Part shown: one piece after another, positions 1-6,042 of the stretch
How positions within the stretch are numbered: the first letter of the stretch is position 1
Layout of the letters: each line of letters starts with the position of its first letter
From: an uncultured Methylobacteriaceae bacterium
GTDB lineage: Bacteria > Pseudomonadota > Alphaproteobacteria > Rhizobiales > Beijerinckiaceae
DNA: 7,029 bases
Assembly: GCA_937872715.1 (NCBI GenBank)
Contig: CALMTJ010000275.1
Location: 1-7,029 of the forward strand
Reading direction: 5' to 3'
Program-made: the position numbers and the translations under genes
Notes under the pieces: model-generated
What the model saw: the letters and a program-made list of their open reading frames with translations, nothing else
The model's database searches: none
What the model was told of the DNA's origin: nothing

Positions 1-1067
1 GTGCCTCGCACGGCGACGCCCGTCAGTTCCTCGCCCGCGACCGCCACGGAATCGAGCCGGACGGAGAGGTCGAGGGGCCAACCGGCGGGCGGCCTCAGTT
101 GCGCGAGGCGGGCTTCGCCGGCACGGGCCTGGAGAAGGAGCCCGTCGAGATCCAGCCTGCGCCCTTCCAGCGCCAGGCCGAGCCGGCCGGAATCGAGGTC
201 GACGCGTCCCGACCCGGTGAGCCGGAGCGCACCCGGACCATCGCCGGCCTCGATCCCGACCGCGTCCGCCGTCGCGATCCGGCCCGCGGCCTTGATCGCC
301 GCGGAGGCCGTGAGAGGGCCGCCTTCGCCCGCGGGTGCGGTGATCCTGGCGTTTCCCTCGAGGCTCGGTAGGAGCGTGTCGGCCGGCCCGGGTTCGAAGC
401 CGAGGCGTCCGTCGAACGCGGCCTGCATCTGGGGCGCCGCCCCGAACGAGAGCTTGAGCGGGACCGGGGCGTCGGGACGGACCTCGCCGGACGAGAGGCC
501 GAACCGGGTCTCCCCGACACGGCCTTCGAGCCGCCACGGGCCGGCGAGCGATTGCGCTTCCGCCCGGACGTCCTCGGCGTAGAGCTGGTCCGTGCGGCCG
601 GTCGCGGGCTCGACGGTGGTGAGCAGGAGCTGCGACACCGCCACGCTCTCGAACACCCAGGCGCGCCGGATCGTCTCGTCGGCCAGGAGCCGCCGGGGCA
701 GCCGCCATTCCCCGCCCGCGCCGGCCGGGAGCTTCACCTCGATCCGGCCGGCGCGGCTCTCCAGGAAGCGGACCTCCCCGTGGAGCAGCGGCAGGAGGGC
801 GATCTCCGCCCGCACATGGGCGGCGTCGAGCGAGACCCGGTCGGGCGCGACCGAGCCGAGCCTGAGCCGGTCGAGGCGCAGGCGCGGCGAGGGCAACAGC
901 CGGATCCCGATCGCGCCCTCCGTCGCGGCCTCCGTCCCGGCCGCGCGGGAGATCGCCGAGTCCACGAGGTCGCGCCGGCCGCTCCAGTCGATCAGGGGCG
1001 GCACCGCGAGCGCGGCGACCAGGAGGAGGATGAGCGCACCCGCCAGGAAGGTGAGAAGGTCGCGCAA
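1..1067 (-). CDS. AsmA-family protein, N-terminal part (C-terminus beyond left edge)
   Basis: The minus strand is open from about 1110 down to base 1 and gives 355 codons of coherent protein. It begins MRDLLTFLAGALILLLVAAL, a single hydrophobic helix at residues 4-22. Next comes the AsmA-like start VPPLIDWSGRRDLVDSAISRAAG, then a beta-rich region with RLLPSPRLRLDRLRLG and LDAAHVRAEIALLPLL, typical of AsmA/TamB-like inner-membrane-anchored periplasmic proteins linked to envelope lipid homeostasis. There is no ATG or GTG in frame near the N-terminus. I chose TTG at 1067-1065 because it starts exactly at the conserved MRDLL and has GGAG ten bases upstream. Family members usually run well over 600 residues, so much of the protein is missing here. 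It lies 44 bp downstream of the FAD dehydrogenase in the same direction and may be co-transcribed. Function beyond the family is not visible. Confidence 0.85.
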   Translation of the reverse strand, partial: MRDLLTFLAGALILLLVAALAVPPLIDWSGRRDLVDSAISRAAGTEAATEGAIGIRLLPSPRLRLDRLRLGSVAPDRVSLDAAHVRAEIALLPLLHGEVRFLESRAGRIEVKLPAGAGGEWRLPRRLLADETIRRAWVFESVAVSQLLLTTVEPATGRTDQLYAEDVRAEAQSLAGPWRLEGRVGETRFGLSSGEVRPDAPVPLKLSFGAAPQMQAAFDGRLGFEPGPADTLLPSLEGNARITAPAGEGGPLTASAAIKAAGRIATADAVGIEAGDGPGALRLTGSGRVDLDSGRLGLALEGRRLDLDGLLLQARAGEARLAQLRPPAGWPLDLSVRLDSVAVAGEELTGVAVRG

Positions 1068-1111
1068 TCCGCGAGAGCTCCGATGAAACCGAGGCCTGCG
1101 CGCCCGCCCGG

Positions 1112-2527
1112 TCAGGCGGCGACGATCTTGCCGGGATTCATGATGTTGTCGGGATCCATGGAGCGCTTGAGGAGGCGCATCAGGTCGAGCGCCGCCTCGC
1201 CGTGCTCCGCCTTCAGGTACTTCATCTTGCCCTGGCCGACGCCGTGCTCGCCCGTGCAGGTTCCCTCCATGGCGATGGCGCGCTCGGCCAGCCGGTGGAG
1301 GAAGCCCTCGCAGCGGGCGATCTCGTCCGGGTCGTCCATCATGACCAGCGGGCCCGCATGGAAATTGCCGTCGCCGACATGGCCGACGATGGGGGCGACG
1401 AGGCCGCTCTCCTCGATGTCGCGCTTCGTCTCCTCCAGGCACTCCGCCAGCCGGGATATCGGCACGCACACGTCGCTCGCGAGGCCCCTGGCGCCCGGGC
1501 GGAGGCCGAGCGAGGCCCAGTAGACGTCGTGCCGCGCCTGCCAGAGGCGGCTGCGGTCCTCGGGCTTGGTGGCCCATTCGAAGGGTCCGCCGCCGTGGTC
1601 GGCCGCGATCTCGCCGAAGCGCCGGGACTGCTCGCTCACGCCCGCCTCCGTCCCGTGGAACTCGAGCAGGAGGAGGGGCGACACGGGCAGGGACAGCTTG
1701 GAATAAGCGTTCACCGCCTTCACCTGGATCTCGTCCAGGAGCTCGATGCGGGCGACGGGCAGGCCGGTCTGGATGGTGAGGATCACGGCCTCGCAGGCCG
1801 CCTTCAGGCTCGGGAACGGGCAGATGCCGGCCGCGATCGCCTCCGGGATGCCGTGCAGCCGGAGCGTGATCTCCGTCACGATGCCGAGCGTGCCCTCCGC
1901 GCCCACGAACAGCCGCGTGAGGTCGTAGCCGGCGGCGCTCTTCTTGGCCCGGCTTCCCGTGCGGACGATCTCGCCCCGAGGTGTCACGACCGTCAGCGCC
2001 AGGACGTTGTCCTTCATCGTGCCGTAGCGGACCGCGTTGGTGCCGGAGGCGCGCGTCGACACCATCCCGCCGAGGGAGGCGTCGGCGCCGGGATCGATCG
2101 GGAAGAACAGCCCCGTGTCGCGAAGCTGCTCGTTCAGCGTCTTACGGGTGATCCCGGGCTGGACCACGCAATCGAGGTCCTCCGCATGGACGGCGACCAC
2201 GCGGTTCATCCGGCTCACGTCCACCGACACGCCGCCATGGGGTGCGTTGAGGTGGCCCTCGAGCGAGGTGCCCGTCCCGAACGGGATGACCGGGACCTTT
2301 CGGCGAGCGCAGGCCGCCACTATGGCCGCGACCTCGGCCGTCGTCTCCGGGAAGGTGACGATGTCCGGAGGCTGGTTCGCGAGCCAGGTCGTGGTGTGGC
2401 CGTGCTGCTCGCGGACCGCGAGGCTCGTGACGACCCGATCGCCGAGGAGCCCGGTCAGCTCCGCCTGCAGCGCTGCGAGCGTCGGATCATCGGCGCGTCC
2501 GGTCCGGATGGAGGTGGCGACCGTCAT
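1112..2527 (-). CDS. FAD-binding D-2-hydroxyacid dehydrogenase (D-lactate dehydrogenase, cytochrome type / GlcD family)
   Basis: A complete 471-aa flavoprotein, the normal length for the family. The N-terminal FAD_binding_4 domain (about residues 50-225) carries PFGTGTSLEGH at 82-92, PGADASLGGM near 146-155, and GAEGTLGIVTEITL near 209-222. The C-terminal FAD-oxidase_C domain (about 230-470) carries GHVGDGNFH at 382-390, whose histidines bind metal/substrate in relatives, then GEHGVG at 426-431 and the terminal DPDNIMNPGK. These motifs match D-lactate dehydrogenase (cytochrome), which oxidises D-lactate to pyruvate with electrons passing to the respiratory chain. Glycolate, D-2-hydroxyglutarate or another 2-hydroxyacid cannot be excluded from sequence. 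The start is ATG at 2527. The frame stays open far upstream, but that part is low-complexity Arg/Ala/Gly sequence antisense to the deacetylase. Shine-Dalgarno is weak. It is probably transcribed from the 2528-2764 region, with the AsmA gene following. Confidence 0.93.
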   Translation of the reverse strand: MTVATSIRTGRADDPTLAALQAELTGLLGDRVVTSLAVREQHGHTTTWLANQPPDIVTFPETTAEVAAIVAACARRKVPVIPFGTGTSLEGHLNAPHGGVSVDVSRMNRVVAVHAEDLDCVVQPGITRKTLNEQLRDTGLFFPIDPGADASLGGMVSTRASGTNAVRYGTMKDNVLALTVVTPRGEIVRTGSRAKKSAAGYDLTRLFVGAEGTLGIVTEITLRLHGIPEAIAAGICPFPSLKAACEAVILTIQTGLPVARIELLDEIQVKAVNAYSKLSLPVSPLLLLEFHGTEAGVSEQSRRFGEIAADHGGGPFEWATKPEDRSRLWQARHDVYWASLGLRPGARGLASDVCVPISRLAECLEETKRDIEESGLVAPIVGHVGDGNFHAGPLVMMDDPDEIARCEGFLHRLAERAIAMEGTCTGEHGVGQGKMKYLKAEHGEAALDLMRLLKRSMDPDNIMNPGKIVAA

Positions 2528-2543
2528 GCTGGCACTCTGGCTG

Positions 2544-2557
2544 GGAGAACCTTCTCC
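2544..2557. promoter_or_regulatory. Perfect 6-2-6 dyad just upstream of the dehydrogenase start
   Basis: GGAGAA-CC-TTCTCC is a perfect inverted repeat ending 17 bp upstream of the dehydrogenase ATG. By position it could be an operator or a leader hairpin for that gene. FadR/GntR-type regulators often control lactate dehydrogenases, but this dyad does not match a site I can name. Short perfect dyads do occur by chance in GC-rich DNA, so this is tentative. Confidence 0.25.
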
Positions 2558-2615
2558 GTCGCCGGGAGGAATACCAGACCCTGCGCCGCGGCGACACTTG
2601 AACGAAGGCCGCGCT

Positions 2616-2658
2616 CTCTCGCGAGCCGAGAGGGGATCCGGCCTCAGCGGTACGCTGA
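2616..2658. promoter_or_regulatory. Two inverted repeats in the divergent intergenic region
   Basis: Two dyads lie in tandem between the divergent dehydrogenase and deacetylase genes. The first is CTCTCG-CGAGC-CGAGAG at 2616-2632, extendable by a G:T and a C:G pair. The second is TCAGCG-GTA-CGCTGA at 2644-2658, with 6-bp arms. Location between divergent starts suggests possible regulator binding. No convincing -35/-10 pair was found on either strand here, so the promoters of the two flanking genes remain unplaced. Confidence 0.25.
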
Positions 2659-2764
2659 CGACTCGGCTGCCGGTTAGGCGGCCGGCGGCTTCCCTGGCAT
2701 GATCGCGCCTTTGATTCGGCGGCCGGCTGCGTGGAGTGCCGGCGCTTCGGGATGGGTTCGCCGC

Positions 2765-3973
2765 GTGAGCGCCACATCGGATGACCTGACGCGGCCGCTC
2801 GGCATCGACCGGCCGGCTCCGAAATCCGGCCGGATTTCGGGCGCGCTCCCGGCCGCGGCCGGAACGGCCGTCGCGCTGTTCGCCGGGATCGCCGGCTACG
2901 TCCTGTTCCTGGGCGACCCGGCCGGGGGCATCCCGCGAGCCCGGGTCGACATCGCCGTCAGGCCGAAGGCGGCCGAGCCGGACCCGGTCCGGCCCGCCGC
3001 CGAGCCGGATACCGGAATCAGGGTGATCGAGGGCCGGAGCGGCGCCGCCGAAGTGGAGAAGGCCTCCGGCGTCTCCGTGGTGCGGCCGGACGGCGCGACA
3101 GCGCCGGCCTCCGTGATCGTCCGGGTGCCGGACGAGGTGTCGCTGACCCTCAACCCGGCGCCCGATCCGCGGCTGCTCGACCGCACCCGCTACGGCGCCC
3201 TGCCGCGCGTCGGGCCGGACGGCGCCCGGGCGCTCGACGTCTACGCCCGGCCGGTCGCCGGGCTCCCCGGCGGCGCCCGTCCTGCGGGCCGGGTCGCGAT
3301 CGTCGTCGGCGGCCTCGGCATCAGCCGGGGCATGAGCGTGGAGGCGATCGGGCGCCTGCCGCCGGCCGTGACGCTCGCCTTCGCGCCCTATGGCGGCAAC
3401 CTCGACGGGCTCGCCACCAGCGCCCGCAATGCCGGCCACGAGATCATGCTCCAGGTCCCGATGGAGCCGTTCGACTACCCGGACAGCGACCCCGGCCCGC
3501 ACACCCTCACGACCGGCGCCAAGCCGGCGGAGAACATCGAGCACCTGCAATGGGCGATGGGCCGGCTCACGGGCTATGTCGGGCTCGTGAACTACATGGG
3601 CGGCAAGCTCACGGCGGACGACAAGGCGATCGCGCCCGTGCTGCGCGAGGCGGGGCAGCGCGGCCTGGGCTTCCTGGACGACGGATCGTCGTCGCGCTCG
3701 GTCGTGCCGGCCTACAAGGGCGAGACCCGCATCGCTCGGGCGGAGGTCGTGCTGGACGCCTCCGCCCGGGCGGACGCCATCGACAAGGCCTTGGCGAAGC
3801 TGGAGGCGCAGGCCGCGACGGGCGCGCTCGCGATCGGCACCGCGACGGCGCTGCCGCTCTCGGTCGACCGGATCGAGCGCTGGGCGCGCGGGCTCGAGGC
3901 GCGCGGCATCCTGCTGGTGCCGGCGAGCGCCGCGCTCCGGGGCGCGACCCGAGAGGCGGCGGCCTCGCGGTGA
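2765..3973 (+). CDS. Divergent polysaccharide deacetylase family protein, membrane-anchored
   Basis: Encodes 402 aa from GTG at 2765. An in-frame ATG at 2699 would add 22 residues, but I prefer the GTG because it places the family-typical DDLTRPLG at residues 7-13, close to the N-terminus. One transmembrane helix lies at about 26-49, followed by a Pro/Ala-rich linker to about 170 and the catalytic-like domain (DUF610/PF04748) at about 176-393. Visible landmarks are RVAIVVGGLGIS (176-187), HEIMLQVPMEPFDYP (225-239), PGPHTL (244-249), YVGLVNYMGGKL (271-282) and GFLDDGSS (302-309). In YibQ-like relatives the first motif has an Asp pair at the position where this protein has Gly-Gly, which I believe is common in Rhizobiales, so true deacetylase activity is uncertain. 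The likely location is the periplasm, anchored in the inner membrane. The stop overlaps the rppH start. Confidence 0.9.
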   Translation: MSATSDDLTRPLGIDRPAPKSGRISGALPAAAGTAVALFAGIAGYVLFLGDPAGGIPRARVDIAVRPKAAEPDPVRPAAEPDTGIRVIEGRSGAAEVEKASGVSVVRPDGATAPASVIVRVPDEVSLTLNPAPDPRLLDRTRYGALPRVGPDGARALDVYARPVAGLPGGARPAGRVAIVVGGLGISRGMSVEAIGRLPPAVTLAFAPYGGNLDGLATSARNAGHEIMLQVPMEPFDYPDSDPGPHTLTTGAKPAENIEHLQWAMGRLTGYVGLVNYMGGKLTADDKAIAPVLREAGQRGLGFLDDGSSSRSVVPAYKGETRIARAEVVLDASARADAIDKALAKLEAQAATGALAIGTATALPLSVDRIERWARGLEARGILLVPASAALRGATREAAASR

Positions 3974-4488
3974 CCGCTCCCCCGCCCGACGGCCTGCCGT
4001 ACCGGCCCTGCGTCGGGATCGTCCTCCTCAACCGAGACGGGCTCGCCTTCATCGGCCGGCGGATGCGGGCGGCCGGGCCGGAGCATGTCGACGACACGCA
4101 TGCCTGGCAGCTCCCCCAGGGCGGCATCGACCCGGGCGAGGACCCGTACAGGGCCGCGCTGCGGGAGCTGTACGAGGAAACGAGCGTCCGGTCCGTGTCG
4201 CCTCTCGCCGAGGCGCCGGACTGGCTCTCCTACGACCTGCCGCCGGCGGTCGGCCGGCAGGCCTGGCGCGGCCGCTACCGCGGGCAGACGCAGCGCTGGT
4301 TCGCGCTCCGGTTCACCGGCGCCGAGAGCGAGATCGACGTGCTGCGACCGGGCGGCGGCCACAAGGCGGAGTTCGACGCCTGGCGCTGGGAGCGCCTCGA
4401 TCGGGTGCCGGAGCTCGTCATCCCGTTCAAGCGGCCTGTCTACGAGACCGTTGTCGCGGCTTTCGCGTCCGTCGCGATCCCGGCCTGA
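3970..4488 (+). CDS. rppH: RNA pyrophosphohydrolase (Nudix hydrolase)
   Basis: A complete 172-aa Nudix protein that removes pyrophosphate from 5'-triphosphate mRNA ends and so primes RNase E-dependent decay. YRPCVGIVLLN (11-21) opens the fold and WQLPQGGID (46-54) leads into the Nudix box at 51-73: G51, E57, R65, E66, E69, E70. The consensus Gly near the box end is Ser72, a substitution I associate with alphaproteobacterial RppH. YRGQTQRWFALRF (103-115) and EFDAWRW (134-140) are hallmark RppH motifs and separate it from MutT or ApaH-type enzymes. The start is GTG at 3970, sharing bases with the TGA of the deacetylase (GTGA), which suggests translational coupling. The GTG start is supported because PYRPCVG then lies at the usual distance from the N-terminus. 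Confidence 0.96.
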   Translation: MTAPPPDGLPYRPCVGIVLLNRDGLAFIGRRMRAAGPEHVDDTHAWQLPQGGIDPGEDPYRAALRELYEETSVRSVSPLAEAPDWLSYDLPPAVGRQAWRGRYRGQTQRWFALRFTGAESEIDVLRPGGGHKAEFDAWRWERLDRVPELVIPFKRPVYETVVAAFASVAIPA

Positions 4489-4495
4489 GGGCCGG
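4480..4495. terminator. Possible bidirectional hairpin between convergent rppH and the S24 regulator
   Basis: CCGGCC-TGAG-GGCCGG forms a perfect 6-bp GC stem with a 4-nt loop spanning the rppH stop codon, only two bases before the end of the convergent S24 gene. Placement suits a shared terminator, but there is no T-run on either side, so intrinsic termination would be weak. Confidence 0.35.
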
Positions 4496-4497
4496 TC

Positions 4498-5130
4498 CTA
4501 CTGGCGCGCCCACATGATGCGGGCCATCCAGTCGATCTCCGCCACCGGCAGCACGCGGTCCGGATGTTCGGGGTTGAGGGAGCGGAGCTCCACGCTCTTC
4601 GCGGTGCGGCGCTTCAGCTCCTTCGCCATCACCTCGCCGGCCTCCGTGCGCACGACCACCCGGTCGCCGCGCCGGACGGTGGCGGAGGGCGACACGATGA
4701 TCACGTCCCCCTCCCGGTAGAGGGGGCGCATCGAATCCCCCTTCACCTCCAGCGCGAAGACGCGCTCGTCGGCGAGGTCCGGGAACGCGATCTCCTCCCA
4801 GCCGGGGCCGCCGGCCGGCATGCCGGCGCCGTCGAACAAGCGGCCGGCGCCGGCCTGGGCGAGGCCGATCACCGGAACGGTCGGCCCGCCCGGACCCGCG
4901 GCGGGCTCGATCAGCCGCATGAACTCGTCGAGGCTCGCGCCCGTCGCGGCCAGGACCTTGGCGACGGATTCCGTCGACGGCCAGCGGTCTCGGCCGTCCG
5001 GACCCTGGCGCTTGGACCTGTTGAAGCTCGTCGCGTCCAGCCCCGCCTTGCGGGCCAGACCCGAAGCCGATAGCCCGTAGCGCTCGGCGAGCCGGTCGAT
5101 CGCGGTCCAGATGCGCGCGTGCGACAGCAT
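4498..5130 (-). CDS. HTH-S24 transcriptional regulator (LexA/CI-like repressor)
   Basis: Encodes 210 aa. Residues about 6-72 form an XRE-like helix-turn-helix region (IWTAIDRLAERYGLSASGL, then LDATSFNRSKRQ). The C-terminal half is a LexA/UmuD-type S24 peptidase domain: GDSMRP places the nucleophile at Ser133 and VMAKELKRR the general base at Lys170. Their 37-residue spacing equals that of E. coli LexA (Ser119/Lys156). An Ala93-Gly94 bond in GLAQAGAG lies in the hinge where LexA/CI proteins self-cleave, so RecA-stimulated autocleavage is possible but unproven. This is not LexA itself, whose winged-helix N-terminus looks different. It resembles the C2/CI-like S24 regulators found widely in alphaproteobacteria. 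The start is ATG at 5130, preceded by GGTGA. Upstream open frame is an artefact of the opposite gene. It faces the DUF952-thioesterase gene across a strong dyad, suggesting autoregulation and control of that gene. Confidence 0.92.
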   Translation of the reverse strand: MLSHARIWTAIDRLAERYGLSASGLARKAGLDATSFNRSKRQGPDGRDRWPSTESVAKVLAATGASLDEFMRLIEPAAGPGGPTVPVIGLAQAGAGRLFDGAGMPAGGPGWEEIAFPDLADERVFALEVKGDSMRPLYREGDVIIVSPSATVRRGDRVVVRTEAGEVMAKELKRRTAKSVELRSLNPEHPDRVLPVAEIDWMARIMWARQ

Positions 5131-5165
5131 GTTCACCGGCCGAAGTGAGACGTTGTACCTAGGAA

Positions 5166-5193
5166 ATAATACGTTGCCACGGGCAACGCAACA
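5166..5193 (-). promoter_or_regulatory. Candidate promoter of the S24 regulator
   Basis: On the minus strand, TGTTGC (5193-5188) and TATTAT (5171-5166) are separated by 16 bp and stand in an AT-rich island unlike the rest of the window. Transcription would start near 5159, leaving a leader of about 30 nt before the ATG at 5130. The 17-bp dyad fills the spacer between the two elements. The -35 match is modest and the -10 match good. Confidence 0.45.
5172..5188. promoter_or_regulatory. Perfect 7-3-7 palindrome, probable operator
   Basis: CGTTGCC-ACG-GGCAACG is a perfect inverted repeat, 42 bp upstream of the S24 regulator start and 17 bp upstream of the DUF952-thioesterase start. A further half-site-like GCAACA follows at 5188-5193, and ACGTTG occurs at both 5150-5155 and 5171-5176, 21 bp (two helical turns) apart. 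Dimeric HTH-S24 repressors bind such dyads between divergent genes, so self-repression is the simplest reading. Confidence 0.6.
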
Positions 5194-5205
5194 TACAGGC
5201 CCGCG

Positions 5206-5967
5206 ATGGCGCTCATCTACAAAATCTGCCCGGAGCCGCTGTGGCGGGAGGCCGAGCGGGAGGGCAGCTTCGCGGGTGCGCCCGTCGACCTTCAGGACGG
5301 CTACATCCACCTGTCGAATGCCGGCCAGGTTGCGGCAACCGCGGCGCGCCATTTCGCCGGCCGCGCCGACCTGCTCCTCGTCGGCGTGGACCCGGCGGCC
5401 CTCGGCGGGCGGCTCCGCTACGAGCCGTCGCGGGGCGGCGACCTCTTCCCGCACCTCTACGGAACGCTGCCGATGGCGGCCGTCCGGACCGTCGACGCGC
5501 TGCCGCTCGGGCCGGACGGCCGGCACGTCTTCCCCGACCTGTCCCGGCCCGTGCCGAAACCCGCTTTCGATCCGGCCGGTGCCGGCTGGACGGCGGACGA
5601 TACTGGCGGCTTCCCGGGGCTTCCGGGTCCGTTCTGGCGCCGGGTCGAGGGCGCGGAGCTGCGGCTCGGCTTCCTGGCGGATGCCCGTCACCTGAACATG
5701 CAGGGCGCCGTGCATGGCGGCATGCTGCTGACCTTCGCGGATACGGCCTTGGGCCTCACGGCCTATCTCGCCAACGACCGGCGCCCGCAGGTCACGATCC
5801 AGCTCGATTCCCATTTCGTCTCGGGCGTGGGGGAGGGCGACTTCGTCGAGGCCCAGTGCCGGCTGAACCGGCGCACGCGCTCGTTCCTGTTCATGTCCGG
5901 GACGCTCTCCGTGGGCGACCGCGTGGCGCTCTCCGCCCAGGGCATCTGGAAGGTCCTGGGCGCCTGA
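5206..5967 (+). CDS. DUF952 domain fused to PaaI-type hotdog thioesterase
   Basis: A single uninterrupted 253-aa frame holds two recognisable domains. Residues about 3-112 are a full DUF952 domain: IYKICPEPLW, then DLQDGYIHLSNAGQV (28-42), LLLVGVDP, LRYEPSRGGDLFPHLYG (70-86). The biochemical role of DUF952 is unknown; from memory it has been grouped with ADP-ribosyltransferase-like folds. After a Gly/Pro-rich linker (about 113-142), residues 143-253 are a hotdog acyl-CoA thioesterase of the PaaI group, with HLNMQGAVHGGMLLTFAD at 162-179 including H162, N164, the HGG at 170-172 and the likely catalytic Asp179. PaaI relatives hydrolyse aromatic or other acyl-CoA esters; the substrate here is unknown. 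Both domains look complete. The start is ATG at 5206 with a weak Shine-Dalgarno. In other Rhizobiales, DUF952 is, as I recall, usually a separate short protein, so the fusion deserves checking. Confidence 0.9.
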   Translation: MALIYKICPEPLWREAEREGSFAGAPVDLQDGYIHLSNAGQVAATAARHFAGRADLLLVGVDPAALGGRLRYEPSRGGDLFPHLYGTLPMAAVRTVDALPLGPDGRHVFPDLSRPVPKPAFDPAGAGWTADDTGGFPGLPGPFWRRVEGAELRLGFLADARHLNMQGAVHGGMLLTFADTALGLTAYLANDRRPQVTIQLDSHFVSGVGEGDFVEAQCRLNRRTRSFLFMSGTLSVGDRVALSAQGIWKVLGA

Positions 5968-5980
5968 GCCTCGCTCAGGC
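5962..5980 (+). terminator. Hairpin at the end of the DUF952-thioesterase gene
   Basis: GCCTGAG-CCTCG-CTCAGGC makes a perfect 7-bp stem with a 5-nt loop and includes the TGA stop. It separates the fusion gene from the toxin-antitoxin operon. There is no U-tract downstream, so it may only attenuate transcription or stabilise the mRNA end. Confidence 0.4.
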
Positions 5981-5987
5981 CGACGTC

Positions 5988-6037
5988 ACGGGTCCCGTTT
6001 GCGATGCCAAGCTAACGGGCTACCCTGTGGCAGGAGG
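5988..6037 (+). promoter_or_regulatory. Candidate promoter, dyad and ribosome binding site of the ParDE pair
   Basis: ACGGG-T-CCCGT at 5988-5998 is a small perfect dyad. It is followed by TTGCGA (5999-6004) and TACCCT (6021-6026) with 16-bp spacing, a passable sigma70-type promoter. AGGAGG at 6032-6037 sits five bases before the antitoxin ATG and is the strongest Shine-Dalgarno in the window. The dyad beside the promoter would suit autorepression by a ribbon-helix-helix antitoxin, but no operator consensus is known to me for this pair. Confidence 0.4.
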
Positions 6038-6042
6038 ACAGC

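Noticed and set aside
552..1523. Long plus-strand open frame of 323 codons.
   Set aside because: It runs antisense to the AsmA and dehydrogenase genes and reads as charged, repetitive Arg/Pro/Gly sequence with no recognisable domain; typical of high-GC shadow frames.
1202..2677. Plus-strand open frame of 491 codons opposite the dehydrogenase.
   Set aside because: The opposite strand holds a motif-complete flavoprotein. The plus-strand product is low complexity and has no family signature.
2528..3550. The dehydrogenase frame stays open about 340 codons upstream on the minus strand, suggesting an N-terminal domain.
   Set aside because: The extension is Arg/Gly/Ala-rich low-complexity sequence antisense to the well-supported deacetylase gene, and the dehydrogenase is already full length from ATG at 2527.
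3550..3969. Upstream extension of the rppH frame giving a 312-aa protein.
   Set aside because: The added part is Gly/Arg-rich and overlaps the C-terminal half of the deacetylase in another frame. The Nudix protein is complete from GTG at 3970.
5131..5814. The S24 regulator frame stays open upstream to 5814 on the minus strand, giving an apparent 438-aa protein.
   Set aside because: The extra part crosses the AT-rich promoter and operator region and lies antisense to the DUF952-thioesterase gene. It shows no domain, and the HTH begins right at the ATG at 5130.
5206..5967. Possible frameshift or chimera joining two genes in the DUF952-thioesterase frame.
   Set aside because: There is no frame change, stop or internal start with a good ribosome binding site at the junction, and both domains are complete, so it is treated as a real fusion.
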